From NCBI RefSeq assembly GCF_031755915.1, contig NC_083388.1, positions 7,253,001 to 7,317,000 on the forward strand: 64,000 nucleotides of DNA. The letters run 5' to 3'. Positions 1-10,601 of this stretch are shown here, piece after piece. Source of the DNA: Ziziphus jujuba (Eukaryota; Streptophyta; Magnoliopsida; Rosales; Rhamnaceae). A model generated the notes under the pieces. That model did not search any database and had not been told where the DNA came from. It worked only from the letters and a program-made list of their open reading frames with translations. The stretch's first letter is position 1. The number at the start of each line of letters is the position of its first letter. A program made the position numbers and the translations under genes.

Positions 1-852
1 ATGACAACAAAGCACAGTAACCTGCAACAAATTTCAGTACAACGTTAAAGCATCAAGACAATACCAATAAAATAAGAAAAGGCAGAGAGCAACAGTTTAG
101 CTTTAAAATTACTACAACACTACTATGCCAACCATAAATTGAACATTAACTTCTAGCAGAGTTCTAATTCCGAGTTTGGAATAAGAAATGCGCATCAGTC
201 ATCCACATTGATATGCCACTCATATTGCTTCCCTACAATTATTGTCTTCGTGAATACAGTCAAAATTGAACACTGTGTCAAGGCATTCAACTTTCACAAT
301 TGTGCCAAATTCAGATAACCAAACAACAAAAAAGAACAAGGTCTGCATACAAAATACACAGAACTTGCCATATCATTCCATTGTGGACATGAAAACAAAT
401 GCATAGACGGATGCCATGAAAAACTTACCAGCTCACTCATAATAGCGTCCCAAGTTAAAGTCACATATCAGGTATAACTTAGCACGCCAGCATCAATAAC
501 GTCTAGCAATGCATCTAAACTTTCCTTGTCAAGCAGCACATAAAAAGACAAAAGATTTACAACTTGGCTGAGGACACAATTGTTATACTACTAGGTAAGC
601 AAGGAAAACCATACTTAATTCATCATGGACAGAAGTCAGAAAAAACCAAAAAGACAAGGTTGCAATTGCCAGTTGCTTGTCTCCAAAATGACAAAACAAA
701 ATGTTGCATGCGTTACAGGAATTCAATTCACAATAGTCAAACTACATATCCAGTTGCCAAAATTCCAACACTACATCAACTAACTCCAAAAGGCGACAAA
801 AGAGTCAAGGAAAATTACATATATATATATATATATATATAAAGAAACTTAC
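1..852 (-). other. Probable DDB2 intron 3, no exon seen
   Basis: This AT-rich stretch lies 3' of the third DDB2 exon on the minus strand. I found no open segment matching the expected WD40 repeats. A GT donor-like site on the minus strand near 424-432 is preceded by short sequence closed in the required frames, so I did not call an exon. A short (AT)n run sits at about 817-841. Confidence 0.5.
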
Positions 853-1599
853 TCGAGGAAGGCCAGGTCTAAGCTGGCGCTCAAATAAATACTCGAATGG
901 TTTATGGGTTTTTTTGCCGGGTGCTGGAATGACCCCAAACTCAGTAGCCACTCTATGTGGGCATGTCATCGTAGTGTGGCCTTCAAGTTCCCCAAAAACA
1001 ACAGAGTCGGAGTAAATAATATGATAACAATAATTTCACAGATTTGTAAAATGCTATATCAGAAACAAACTATGATACATCAAACAAGAAACCCAGAGCC
1101 AACCATTTCCATGACTATCAATTACCAGGCATTTTGCAAAGGAAGCACGGTTTCATTGGGCAGTCAATGTAAGTAGCCCCTTTGAATCCCGCTTCATGAC
1201 CCGCCTTTCTACATACCTAATCAAGTAAAAACACAACTCGAAAACAAAAATTAGAACAAACCCTCCACGAGAAACAGAAAGAGAAAACAGTTTTAAAAAA
1301 TAAAATAAAATAATAAGAAGACTGCACAAATTTGGGTTAACCCTTACTTTGCAAATTTTCTTGAGAGTTATAGAGATGGGTTTTTTCCCTTTTCCTTTGG
1401 CGTCCAAAGACTTCTCTTTTTCCACTCCACTCTCTTTCACCAAAACTTTCTTTTCTACTTTCTCTTCCTCTTCCACTTCTTCTTCTTCTTCTTCTTCTTC
1501 TTCCTCCTCCTCCTCATCGGAAGAGCTTTCCTCGGAGTCCGTGTCTCTGGCAATGACGACTTTCGGGAACGACGCCGTCCTTCTCGTTCGCAACGACAT
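853..1599 (-). CDS. DDB2: DDB2, UV-damaged DNA-binding protein 2 (5' exons only)
   Basis: Partial gene running off the left edge. Three coding exons are visible on the minus strand: 1348-1599, 1126-1216 and 853-980 (157 codons), each with GT-AG borders and in-frame joins. Exon 1 starts MSLRTRRTASFPKVVIARDT, then an acidic run of about 13 Glu and a Lys/Glu-rich linker. Exons 2-3 encode the plant-specific N-terminal cysteine/zinc-knuckle region (motifs CKVC, HEAGFKGATYIDC, CFLCKMPGH, TCPHR) followed by ATEFGVIPAPGKK and FERQLRP, the order I know from plant DDB2. The WD40 propeller that should follow is not found in 1-852, so intron 3 probably reaches the window edge. DDB2 is the damage-recognition subunit of the CUL4-DDB1 ubiquitin ligase in nucleotide excision repair, in the nucleus. 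The start codon is the first Met of an open exon and lies about 240 bp from a retrotransposon insertion. Other CCHC-knuckle proteins are the alternative, but the motif order favours DDB2. Confidence 0.87.
1494..1516 (-). repeat. Glu-coding trinucleotide repeat in DDB2 exon 1
   Basis: Plus-strand TTC/TCC triplets between about 1473 and 1516 read as GAA/GAG on the minus strand and encode the acidic run after residues SEESSSDE of DDB2. Such coding microsatellites often vary in length; that is inference here. Confidence 0.7.
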
Positions 1600-1841
1600 T
1601 ATCTAAAACCAAAGGTTTTACGAGTTGAAAAAGGATATCGATGGAGACGAAAAGTGTTTTTTGACGGAACGGAGATGAAATACGACGGTTTTACGAGTTG
1701 TAGGAACGTTGTCGCATGGAAGAATCGAAAACGGTACCAGAGGAGCCCATGGAGAGGAACCGACTCTTTTGGAGGCTTATGGGGGACAGAGAGTTTAATT
1801 ACTGAAATATCCTCAAGATAATCGTGTTTTTGACTTCCTTA
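1600..1841 (-). promoter_or_regulatory. Proximal upstream region of DDB2
   Basis: This is the only ancestral sequence left between the DDB2 start codon (1599) and the retrotransposon inserted at 1842. It must hold the 5' UTR and perhaps the core promoter. I see no clear TATA box. The rest of the original upstream region now begins at 5622, on the far side of the insertion. The CTTA at 1838-1841 is one copy of the target-site duplication. Confidence 0.5.
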
Positions 1842-1946
1842 TGTCACGTTCCGCATGAATATAGAGGAATCCTTTAGGCATATCTGGAATATTCAAGACT
1901 CTCCATGAGAATTCATGATAATTCAAGAGAAATCTGGAGGGATTTG

Positions 1947-2129
1947 GAAGATTCTAGAAGCTTCTAGGTAAGAGAATTCTAGAAAATTATAGATGATTCA
2001 AGAGAAGTCTAGAAGGTTCTAGACGACTCAAGAGATCTCTGGAAGGTTCGAGAATACTATAGAACAATCTAGGACATATGTACATTTCTAGAACATTCTA
2101 GGATCATGTAGTAAGATAGCTTTCTAGAA
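1947..2129 (+). promoter_or_regulatory. Cluster of perfect heat-shock elements in the LTR
   Basis: Alternating GAA and TTC triplets separated by exactly two bases are the HSF-binding pattern. I see four units in a row at 1947-1964 (GAA-TTC-GAA-TTC), three at 2042-2054 (GAA-TTC-GAA), three at 2086-2098 (TTC-GAA-TTC), and two-unit sites at 1977-1984 and 2122-2129. All lie about 100-290 bp upstream of the LTR TATA box. The 3' LTR has the same set 3120 bases further right (5067-5084, 5162-5174, 5206-5218). Three or more contiguous units is the classical functional threshold. Heat responsiveness is inferred, not shown. Confidence 0.7.
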
Positions 2130-2234
2130 TAGTCCATAGAAATATCTAGGAGAATTATCTAGAATCTTATCTAGGATAATGCCATGTGTACAAAGTCTAG
2201 AATGTTGTATCCTCGTACTTCGTGCCAAGCCCTC

Positions 2235-2243
2235 TATATAAAA
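2235..2243 (+). promoter_or_regulatory. LTR TATA box
   Basis: TATATAAAA is followed by GGGGTGA, a strong plant TATA context. Transcription of the element would start roughly 30 bp downstream. The 3' LTR copy is at 5355-5363. Confidence 0.7.
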
Positions 2244-2503
2244 GGGGTGAACCCTCATTTGTAAAACGAACATCCAAGAATCCAAGAATCCAAGCATCCA
2301 AGGATTCAAGAATCCAAGCTACTCTTGTAAAGCTCTCTTTTAAACAATATACTTTCATTCTCCCAAACTCTCTTTGTGCTCTAGCTTTCTTTGCTTAACT
2401 TTCTCTTTTAGTGAGCAAAAGGCTTACTTAGTTGCAACAAAAGGGTCGGAATAGCAACTAAGGCCGCACGGCTTGAAAGGTAAACAAACAAGTCCGTGAC
2501 AAG

Positions 2504-2516
2504 TGGTATCAGAGCC
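2504..2516 (+). other. Primer-binding site (initiator Met-tRNA)
   Basis: TGGTATCAGAGCC starts two bases after the 5' LTR and is complementary to the 3' end of plant initiator methionine tRNA, the usual primer of Ty3/gypsy reverse transcription. Confidence 0.92.
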
Positions 2517-2543
2517 AAGGTTAAAGCTAGCATCTAGAGCAAC

Positions 2544-4271
2544 ATGTCTTCATCAGAGGTTGTGGTTGAAGAAGCAAGGGGAAGGGAGGTCATCCCCGAA
2601 GCTGCAAGAAAGGGACGTGGGCGTTCAAAGTCGAAGGACGTTCTCACCTCCATGGAGACCAAGGTGGTCAAGATGGAGTTGGCTGTTGCCGATATGTTGG
2701 AGCGGCTTGATCAGGTGGAGCAAGGCATGGAGGAGCTCGATGGTCGTGTGGGTGACCAAGTGGGGGAGCTTAGAAGTACCATGCAATACACCAACGAGGC
2801 CAACACCGAGGCATGGCGTCATGAAAGCCAAGCTTTCCAAACAAAGGTAATTGAAACCTTGTCCCTTATGCAAGCTCAATTAGATGAGTTTAAGAAGAGT
2901 TTAGAGGAGACTCGTGAGGATTGGGCGTTATGCAAGAGGGCTGCAACTAGTGGCACCGTCACTACCCAACAAATAGTCTCTACTCCAAGGGTAGATGCTC
3001 CCAAGCCCAAGGAGTTTAGTGGGAGAAGGGATGCAAAGGAGTTGGACAACTACATGTGGCACATGGAACAGTACTTCGAGGCATTGGATTTCCAAGACGA
3101 GAAGCAAAAGGTAAACACCGCTACCCTCTACCTTACTAATCTTGCTGCGGTATGGTGGCGTAGAAAGCATGAAGAAATGAAGAAAGACATATGCGCTATC
3201 AATTCTTGGGAAGATTTAAAGAGTGAATTGAAGAAACAATTCTATCCCGAGAATGTGGCGAATGATGCTAGGAAACGCATGAAGGAGTTGAAGCACCAAC
3301 GATCCATCCGTGAATATGTGGAGCAATTCTCTGGGTTAATGCTCCAAATTCCCAACATGAGTGAGGAGGATCTCCTTTTCAACTTCATGGATGGATTGCA
3401 ACCGTGGGCATACCAAGAGCTTCAACGAAGGGGAGTACAAGATATCTCCACTGCCCTCACTACGGCCGAAACACTTGTCGAATATGGGCGAGGTGAGTCT
3501 TCCAACCCTAAGCCTAAGAATAATTATATTAAAGGTGGGGGAGCCAAGTTCCATAAAACTCCCCAAAGTAAGAAGTTTCCAAGAAGGCCACCACTACCTA
3601 ACAAAGATTGGAAGAAAGGAGGCAAGCCCGAATTCAAACCGAAGGAAAATTGCTTCTTATGTGATGGTCCCCATTGGGCTAGAGATTGTCCAAAGAGGAA
3701 GTCCTTGAGTGCCATGCTCGAAGAGAGGGAAACTCAAGAGCACACACAAATGGGTTGTCTACAACTCCTCAACTCACTGAAGGCTAGTCCAATCCCAACC
3801 AACAATACGAAGAACAACTCCCTAATGTACGTGGCGGCACGTATCAATGGGAAAGATGCCCAAGTCATGGTAGACACCGGCGCATCTCACAACTTCGTAA
3901 GGAAGGAGGAGGCCATGAGGCTTGGCCTCAAACTCGACAAAGGTCAAGGGTGGTTGAAAACTGTGAATGCAGAGGCTAAACCGCTAGATGGCATGGCCCG
4001 TAACGTGGAGTTGCACCTTGGCACTTGGCAAGGTAACGTAAACTTCTCCATTGCTCCTATGGATGATTTTGATATTGTACTTGGCATGGAATTCCTTAGG
4101 CAATTCAATGTGGTCCCACTCCCTCGCTACAACACGGTGTGCATAATGGAGGGAGGCCCTTGCATGATTCCAACAATGCACAAGCCAAGTACTTCCAACC
4201 GCCTCTCCGCCATGCAACTCAAGAAAAGGAGTAAAGAAAGGAGAGCCTACATTCCTTGCTACTTTACGTGA
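2544..4271 (+). CDS. Gag-protease polyprotein of the retrotransposon
   Basis: A 575-residue ORF beginning 42 bp after the 5' LTR. Order: an N-terminal coiled-coil-like segment (about 30-130), the Retrotrans_gag capsid domain (about 150-300; motifs FSGRRDAKELDNYMWHMEQY and AAVWWRR), a basic linker, a CCHC zinc knuckle CFLCDGPHWARDC (370-382), and a retropepsin-type aspartic protease with active-site DTGA (444-447) and the downstream IVLGMEFL motif. In relatives Gag-Pol is usually one ORF. Here the frame breaks after the protease: the A-run at 4224-4227 looks one base too long, giving a short aberrant tail and a stop at 4269-4271. The capsid and protease therefore look intact while pol is cut off. 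The start is the first Met after the primer-binding site. Confidence 0.9.
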   Translation: MSSSEVVVEEARGREVIPEAARKGRGRSKSKDVLTSMETKVVKMELAVADMLERLDQVEQGMEELDGRVGDQVGELRSTMQYTNEANTEAWRHESQAFQTKVIETLSLMQAQLDEFKKSLEETREDWALCKRAATSGTVTTQQIVSTPRVDAPKPKEFSGRRDAKELDNYMWHMEQYFEALDFQDEKQKVNTATLYLTNLAAVWWRRKHEEMKKDICAINSWEDLKSELKKQFYPENVANDARKRMKELKHQRSIREYVEQFSGLMLQIPNMSEEDLLFNFMDGLQPWAYQELQRRGVQDISTALTTAETLVEYGRGESSNPKPKNNYIKGGGAKFHKTPQSKKFPRRPPLPNKDWKKGGKPEFKPKENCFLCDGPHWARDCPKRKSLSAMLEERETQEHTQMGCLQLLNSLKASPIPTNNTKNNSLMYVAARINGKDAQVMVDTGASHNFVRKEEAMRLGLKLDKGQGWLKTVNAEAKPLDGMARNVELHLGTWQGNVNFSIAPMDDFDIVLGMEFLRQFNVVPLPRYNTVCIMEGGPCMIPTMHKPSTSNRLSAMQLKKRSKERRAYIPCYFT

Positions 4272-4950
4272 GGAAAAAGAAGTTACTCCCAAGGAGCCAC
4301 CAAAGGAGATTAATCAAGTCCTTGAAGAGTTTAAAGATGTCATGCCACCCGAACTACCTAAAAGACGTCCACCAAGGAGGGAGGTGGATCATTGCATCGA
4401 GTTGGAGCCTAGTGCAAAACCACCTGCAAAAGCAACCAAGAAAATGGAGAAATGGGCCGACACAAAAAGAAGGCACGTGGAGTATCAAGTGGGAAACTTG
4501 GTGTTCGTCAAAATCCTTTCATCCCAACATAAGTCTACCCGAGGGCTACACAAAGGCCTTGTTCGCCGATACGAGGGACCATTTCCAATCGTCAAGAAGG
4601 TGGGCAAGGTATCTTATAAGGTGGAGTTACCTCCTACACTCAAACTTCACCCGATCTTCCATGTAAGTTGCTTAAAGCCATACTACAAGGATGAAGAAGA
4701 CCATACAAGAGGGGAGTCCAAACGAGCACCAATAGGTGTCTACAACACTTATGACAAGGATGTGGAGAGCATCTTAGCTGATCGAGTAGTTCGTGGAAGG
4801 GATAACCATCCGAGTCATGAGTACTTGGTGAAATGGAAGGGACTACCTGATAGCGAAGCAAGTTGGGAACCTGCTGATGCACTTTGGCAATTCAAAGATC
4901 ATATTCAAAGGTTCAAGGAAGAAGACGCGACGAGGGCGTCGCGAAATTAG
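4231..4950 (+). pseudogene. Pol remnant: RT N-terminus fused to integrase tail and chromodomain
   Basis: Downstream of the frame break, the next frame is open to the TAG at 4948-4950. It reads a protease-RT linker and the very start of RT (VMPPELPKR, REVDHCIELEP) up to about 4434. It then jumps directly to the integrase C-terminal region (WADTKRRHVEYQVGNLVFVK, GLVRRYEGPFP, LHPIFHVSCLKPYY) and a chromodomain at about 4750-4917 (YDKDVESILADRV, EYLVKWKGLP, SWEPADALW). The RT fingers/palm with the YxDD site, RNase H and the integrase zinc-finger and DDE core are missing, a deletion of perhaps 2.5-3 kb by comparison with the usual order. Its first internal Met is at 4342; whether the chromodomain fragment is ever translated is unknown. 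Confidence 0.88.
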
Positions 4951-4961
4951 GTGGGGGAGAA
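4950..4961 (+). other. Polypurine tract
   Basis: GGTGGGGGAGAA sits directly before the 3' LTR, the normal place for plus-strand priming in reverse transcription. Confidence 0.85.
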
Positions 4962-5621
4962 TGTCACGTTCCGCATGAATATGGAGGAATCCTTGAGGCA
5001 TATCTGGAATATTCAAGACTCTCCATGAGAATTCATGATAATTCAAGAGAAATCTGGAGGGATTTGGAAGATTCTAGAAGCTTCTAGGTAAGAGAATTCT
5101 AGAAAATTATAGATGATTCAAGAGAAGTCTAGAAGGTTCTAGACGACTCAAGAGATCTCTGGAAGGTTCGAGAATACTATAGAACAATCTAGGACATATG
5201 TACATTTCTAGAACATTCTAGGATCATGTAGTAAGATAGCTTTCTAGAATAGTCCATAGAAATATCTAGGAGAATTATCTAGAATCTTATCTAGGATAAT
5301 GCCATGTGTACAAAGTCTAGAATGTTGTATCCTCGTACTTCGTGCCAAGCCCTCTATATAAAAGGGGTGAACCCTCATTTGTAAAACGAACATCCAAGAA
5401 TCCAAGAATCCAAGCATCCAAGGATTCAAGAATCCAAGCTACTCTTGTAAAGCTCTCTTTTAAACAATATACTTTCATTCTCCCAAACTCTCTTTGTGCT
5501 CTAGCTTTCTTTGCTTAACTTTCTCTTTTAGTGAGCAAAAGGCTTACTTAGTTGCAACAAAAGGGTCGGAATAGCAACTAAGGCCGCACGGCTTGAAAGG
5601 TAAACAAACAAGTCCGTGACA
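4962..5621 (+). repeat. 3' LTR of the chromovirus-type element
   Basis: 660 bp, identical to the 5' LTR except at positions 4983 and 4995. It has the same TATA box (5355-5363) and heat-shock elements. It is followed by CTTA, the second copy of the target duplication. Confidence 0.95.
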
Positions 5622-5897
5622 CTTAGTATTCGCAGTTCATGACTCGTGCTGATCAAAGTTAGGGCTATATCGGGGATCTCAGTTTCGAACGTCGCGGGAG
5701 ACAACGTGGCTCACTATCAACCGCTGTCGACCCAAGTTCTGCAATTTCTTATATTACTTTTTTCATTTTCTTTTTTGTTTTAAAAAAAGTTTACCCAAGC
5801 CCACAAAACGGCACCGTTTGGTTGACACGAAATGGTTGCAAAATGCTTACGTTGTAAACTCTTATTATTCACTGATTTAATCACAATGACTAGTTTT

Positions 5898-5929
<32 letters not shown>

Positions 5930-6811
5930 GGGAAAGCACTAATAACTAATTTATTGGATAATTAATCGGAGTGAACTGCCTACATAGAATAATGTAGCAG
6001 TGTTATATATATATATATATATATAGATATAGATGCAATCTTTGAACCATTTGGCCAGTGATTAAACAAATTTTTACTGAAGTTAGCAATGAACCGATGT
6101 GATGGATCAATCCCAATTAATAACAACCAAATCTTACTTCAGTAAAAGATTTAGAGTATAAACTTTCCATCTAATATCCAAAGGGGAAAAATAATAATAA
6201 TAAGCAATGGATATTAACTATTATTTTTAAGGCAGAGCTTGTATATGTAATGGCAGAAATACATGCAGATATAGGAATTTTTTTTTTTTTTTGGGGGGGA
6301 TATATATATATATAAGATTTTGATTAGCTAGTAAGCAACGTAATTTTTATTTTATGTTTGAAAGTTATTGATCTGACAAATAGATTGTTAGTTTTAAATT
6401 ATTAAATTAATAAAGTCAGCCGCACTTAACGCATCAACGCTTCCTACCAAAACATAATTCAATGTATAGAGAGACATTATTCCTTTTAAGGTTGAATGTC
6501 TACGTATTTTTAAAATGTTTTTTGTTTTTTTGTTAGGATAGAAAGATGCGGTTATTGCATTGGCTGTCAGAGTCTCAAGCGAAAAGAGCGATAAAATTAA
6601 AAGAGGTGGTCTTATTGGATTGTATGTGACATTCTTTTTTTTTTTTTTTTTTTTTTTTGGGGGGGGGGTAATAGATTGTTTGTGATATTCTTGAAGTTGC
6701 TGAATTTGTTGCATTTCATTTTACAATATCAAAAGCGACTGATAAAGGATGAAGACTATAAAATAACGTGAAGTGGATGCTTTGATAGTTGTTAGGGCTT
6801 TTAAAAATGGT

Positions 6812-6843
<32 letters not shown>

Positions 6844-8459
6844 TTTAAATCGTGCTTATTTAGATTGATCTCTTAAACAAGCTAAGAAGGTGGTTCATTT
6901 TTTTTAAGCTTTTTGGCCGACAACTGCTAGCTTTTTTGGTTAAATATGCACTCTTCTCTTGTTTCAGTATGGTAAGAATGAGACTGCATGTTTGTCTTCT
7001 TCTTTTTTTCTTTTTTTTTGGGGATTTTTTTTCTTTTTATTAAAAATAAGGATGGGACTGAAATGTTGATGGATCTTTATTTTACTGTTATTAATATATA
7101 GTATGATTTCAAATTTCAACGAAAATGCATATATTATATATTGGAAAATCAATAAGTTTCATACATATTATTGATCCATTCTCTATCCATTTTAGTTTTT
7201 GGGATAGATTATAATTTGACATTGTATCAAAATTTTTCAGTCAAGAGATTTGTATTTGTGTCGATTTACACTATATACATATGCACGTGTTTTTTAAAAA
7301 AAAAAAATATTTTCAACTATTTTTTTGCCTTTTTTAACAGCATAAAAAATGTGTAAATTTTTTTTTTATTTTTCTATTTTTTGTTTTACTATTTTTAATT
7401 TTTAATATATTAAATTGTTATTTTTATTTCGTATATTAAAAATAACTTTAATTTCCATATTTTTTAATACATAACATCTTATAGACATACCTATCAAATT
7501 TATAAACTCTCTATTTCGGTATCTTTCTGCTAAATTTTGTCCGTAGTTTTGAATAAATAATATATCTAGTACATATGATACAAATTTATGTATTTTTACC
7601 GTTCTATTTTTAACTACCTTGTTTTGTAATAGTGTATGAGCAAAACATATATATCTAACTATATTAAATAATCCATCATTTGCTATCAATTTACTGCTTT
7701 TTTATTTTTTATTTTAGATAAAGTTGTTAATTTACTCTTATTAGTATATATACAGTAAAACATCTTTATAATAATACACTATAATGGAATAATCTCTATT
7801 TAGTCGTCAAAATTTATGATTCTAATTTAGGCCAATTATAAATAAAAATAAACTTCATATTATAATAAGTTTTTAAAGTCCCGTATTATAGAACTTTGCT
7901 TCCACGTAATAATAATTTTTTGTATATTGCAAAATATATATATGGTAGGTTATATTAACATTACATATGGTAGGTTATATTAACGTTACATAAAATATCT
8001 ATGTAAAGTTGTAAGGAGCATTAGTTTATTTTTTAGGATTATTAACATTTATAAACTTGCAGATATATAATAACTTGCCAGTATGGACACCTTTTTGTTG
8101 AAGCTAATATATTCCTAGCTTTTCAAGACTGTGTTTAAATACTAAATTAAACTATTTGTAGACTTTATCCTAATAAAGAAAATGTATAACTTGATTGATT
8201 AAGAATTGCATGGGATACATTAGATAATAGAATGTTTAACTATACCTCTTCTATGTTATAACATTTTCATAATTATTAAATTAGTTTGATTATAACAGTA
8301 TGAATATAGAGAAATTTTGCTATATTTGAACAAAGTGCAATCTATTATTTAATGCATTTGGGTTTGTAATTTCTAATATAAATGGTTGCAAAATCTAAAT
8401 AAAATTAAATTATTATTTCGCTATCCTTATACAAATTTTTGTTTTTCCTTTTTAAGTTC

Positions 8460-8497
<38 letters not shown>

Positions 8498-9013
8498 TTT
8501 TCAATATATATATGTAGGATTATGGAGCCGAATTTTCTATCTCTTTCTCATTATCTCCAACCCTCTCTCCCTAATCAACAATCAACACATCATTTAAGAA
8601 TTTTAGAGCAAAGTAAAGTGGAAGGTTTTAAATATCAAAATTTTCCATAAAATTAAAAAAATTTTTTTTTTAAGGGATCGAAAAAAATTTAAATTCCAAT
8701 TGGAAACAGATAAAATTTCTATAATATCAATCGAAATTTTCAAAATTTATAAGTAAATATTCATCAAAATATCTACATCATACAAAATCCATAATATTCA
8801 TTGGAATTTCAGAAATTTCTATAAAAATTTTGAAAATATCTATAAATTTTTTTCATAAAAAAATTTTAAAATATTATTGATGTTTAGTAAATTATATTAC
8901 CAAATTAACTTTAGCGATATTTTTTTTTAAAACATTTTGATTGTTTTTTAAATATTTAACAATATAAATAAAATATAGTAAATTAAATTCAATAACCTTA
9001 ATAGACTTTATTC

Positions 9014-9056
<43 letters not shown>

Positions 9057-9164
9057 GTATACATTTTATATAAGATGGATTCATTACAAATAAATAATTG
9101 ATATATAAGAATGAAAAATAATAATATAAAATAACAATAGAGAAATACAATATTATATAGAATT
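5622..9164. other. AT-rich intergenic region, former distal DDB2 upstream sequence
   Basis: The first about 130 bp are of normal composition and were contiguous with 1841 before the insertion. The rest is strongly AT-rich with long T-runs (5899-5928, 6637-6658, 6828-6846), (AT)n tracts (about 6003-6024, 8462-8492, 9018-9052) and a 25-bp tandem duplication at 7941-7990. The ORFs are short, low-complexity and unconvincing. I see no gene. Confidence 0.6.
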
Positions 9165-10560
9165 TATAACATCCCGTCTCAAAGTACGTCGGAATTTTTA
9201 CACGTTGATCGAGGTTGACCGTTGATATAGATGGTCAAAATTTTGACTTTTTGTTCTGGATGGAATTTTGCATTGACCGAGGCACCATTTCAAAGTACGT
9301 ATCATCCCGAGTTCGTAGACTAGTAGTACGTCGAAATTGGAGCTATCGTTTGAAAGTTATGTGCAAGGCAAGTTGCGGTCCAAGCTGTCCAAATATGCCA
9401 AATTCGACTTTTTATTTGTGTAGAATTTCAATTTGACTCTTATATTTTTGTATAATACTCGTTGATACGAGTCTATAAACTAACGGCATGCCTAATTTGG
9501 ACACCGGTTAAAAAGTTATGGACTCGCAAAGTTTTTCAAATATAATATTATTTTATACTATTTTGTTTAAATGGTGTTATTGTGAAAAATGTGGGCCATA
9601 TGTCAAGCCCTCAGCCTGTCCCATGAGTGCACAGTGGCACCCATGGGATGGCTTCTTATTGGCTCAAACTCGTGTGTGAGCTGTGTAACAAGAGAGAGAG
9701 AGCGAGGAGGAGAGAGAGAGAAAGAAACCACCACCCACGGCCATTCTCCGTTCACCGTCCTCCGGCCCTTTCATCCGTACATGAGCCTAACCACCACCTT
9801 GCCCTTTCCATTTTCAGCCAACCCACCAAATCTCACAGCCACTCGAACACCGACGCGCCCAGATCAGTGCATTTTTTGACAGCGGTGTTGAAAATTTCCC
9901 ACCTAGATTTCTCCCCGATCCGGCCTCCGTTTGCCTTACCGCCAGTCCCATCCGTTCGCCCATCCTTCGATCTATATTTCCTCTAAAAATTACGACCATT
10001 GGCCACCAGACGCACCGCCGGCAATGACGAGTTCCGATGATCATGACAGCTTGTTGGGAAATCGATTTTTCGGCGAGTTTCTAGTTGCACCCCCCATCTT
10101 CTCCCACTAGTTCCGACCCCATAAATCCAGATCTGAGGTTGGTTTCTTCCAACTCGCGGCGGTTTATGAGATCCATGGATCCAAAACCCAACACTTTTCT
10201 GATGAGATTCCGGTCACCTTGGGTCAGATATCTGGAAAGTAAGACCAGATCCGTAATCCTCTGTTCACAAGATTCGATTCGGTATATCACTTATAAATTT
10301 TGGTTGTCGTTTGTGTTCGCTCCTCGGGTACTCATTTAGGAGTTATCCGATTAAAATAGGTGCACGTCTGGGTAGTAAAGTTGATCCTGCAAAGGTTCTC
10401 GATTGATATACGTGCTTGAGGTGAGTGACCCACCTTTAAAACTATTTTGGGGTGATTAGTTATATCTATTTTGTGTTAATTCAATATTTAGAAAATATGT
10501 TCATGTGGTGAAATTTATTTATAATTGTGGTAAAATTGTATTCTTAATTTTGGTGATTCC

Positions 10561-10601
<41 letters not shown>

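Larger units (their letters stand above)
1842..2501 (+). repeat. 5' LTR of the chromovirus-type element
   Basis: 660 bp with TGTCACG...CGTGACA termini. The U3 part is dense in TTCTAGAA-type blocks (heat-shock-element arrays, listed separately). It has a TATA box TATATAAAA at 2235-2243, then a region rich in ATCCAAGA repeats around 2270-2320 that is likely early R/U5. Confidence 0.95.
1842..5621 (+). mobile_element. Non-autonomous Ty3/gypsy chromovirus-type LTR retrotransposon
   Basis: A complete but internally deleted element of 3780 bp. Two 660-bp LTRs (1842-2501, 4962-5621) start TGTCACG and end CGTGACA. They differ at only two positions I could find (1863/4983 and 1875/4995), so the insertion is recent. 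CTTA occurs on both flanks (1838-1841, 5622-5625) as a 4-bp target duplication. A primer-binding site complementary to initiator Met-tRNA (2504-2516) and a purine tract (4950-4961) are in place. The interior has a gag-protease ORF, then the first few dozen residues of reverse transcriptase fused directly to the C-terminal integrase tail and chromodomain. The RT catalytic region, RNase H and integrase core are absent. It therefore cannot transpose alone and would need proteins from an intact relative. The C-terminal chromodomain places it with the chromoviruses; I cannot resolve the lineage. Confidence 0.93.

Noticed and set aside
424..480. A donor-like GT site on the minus strand that could end a fourth DDB2 exon
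   Set aside because: The sequence before it has stops in the frame required by exon 3 and no WD40-like residues.
9589..9986. Two overlapping Pro/Thr-rich ORFs of about 100 residues
   Set aside because: They lie in the GC-richer part of the LTR-like block, overlap in different frames and match nothing I recognise.
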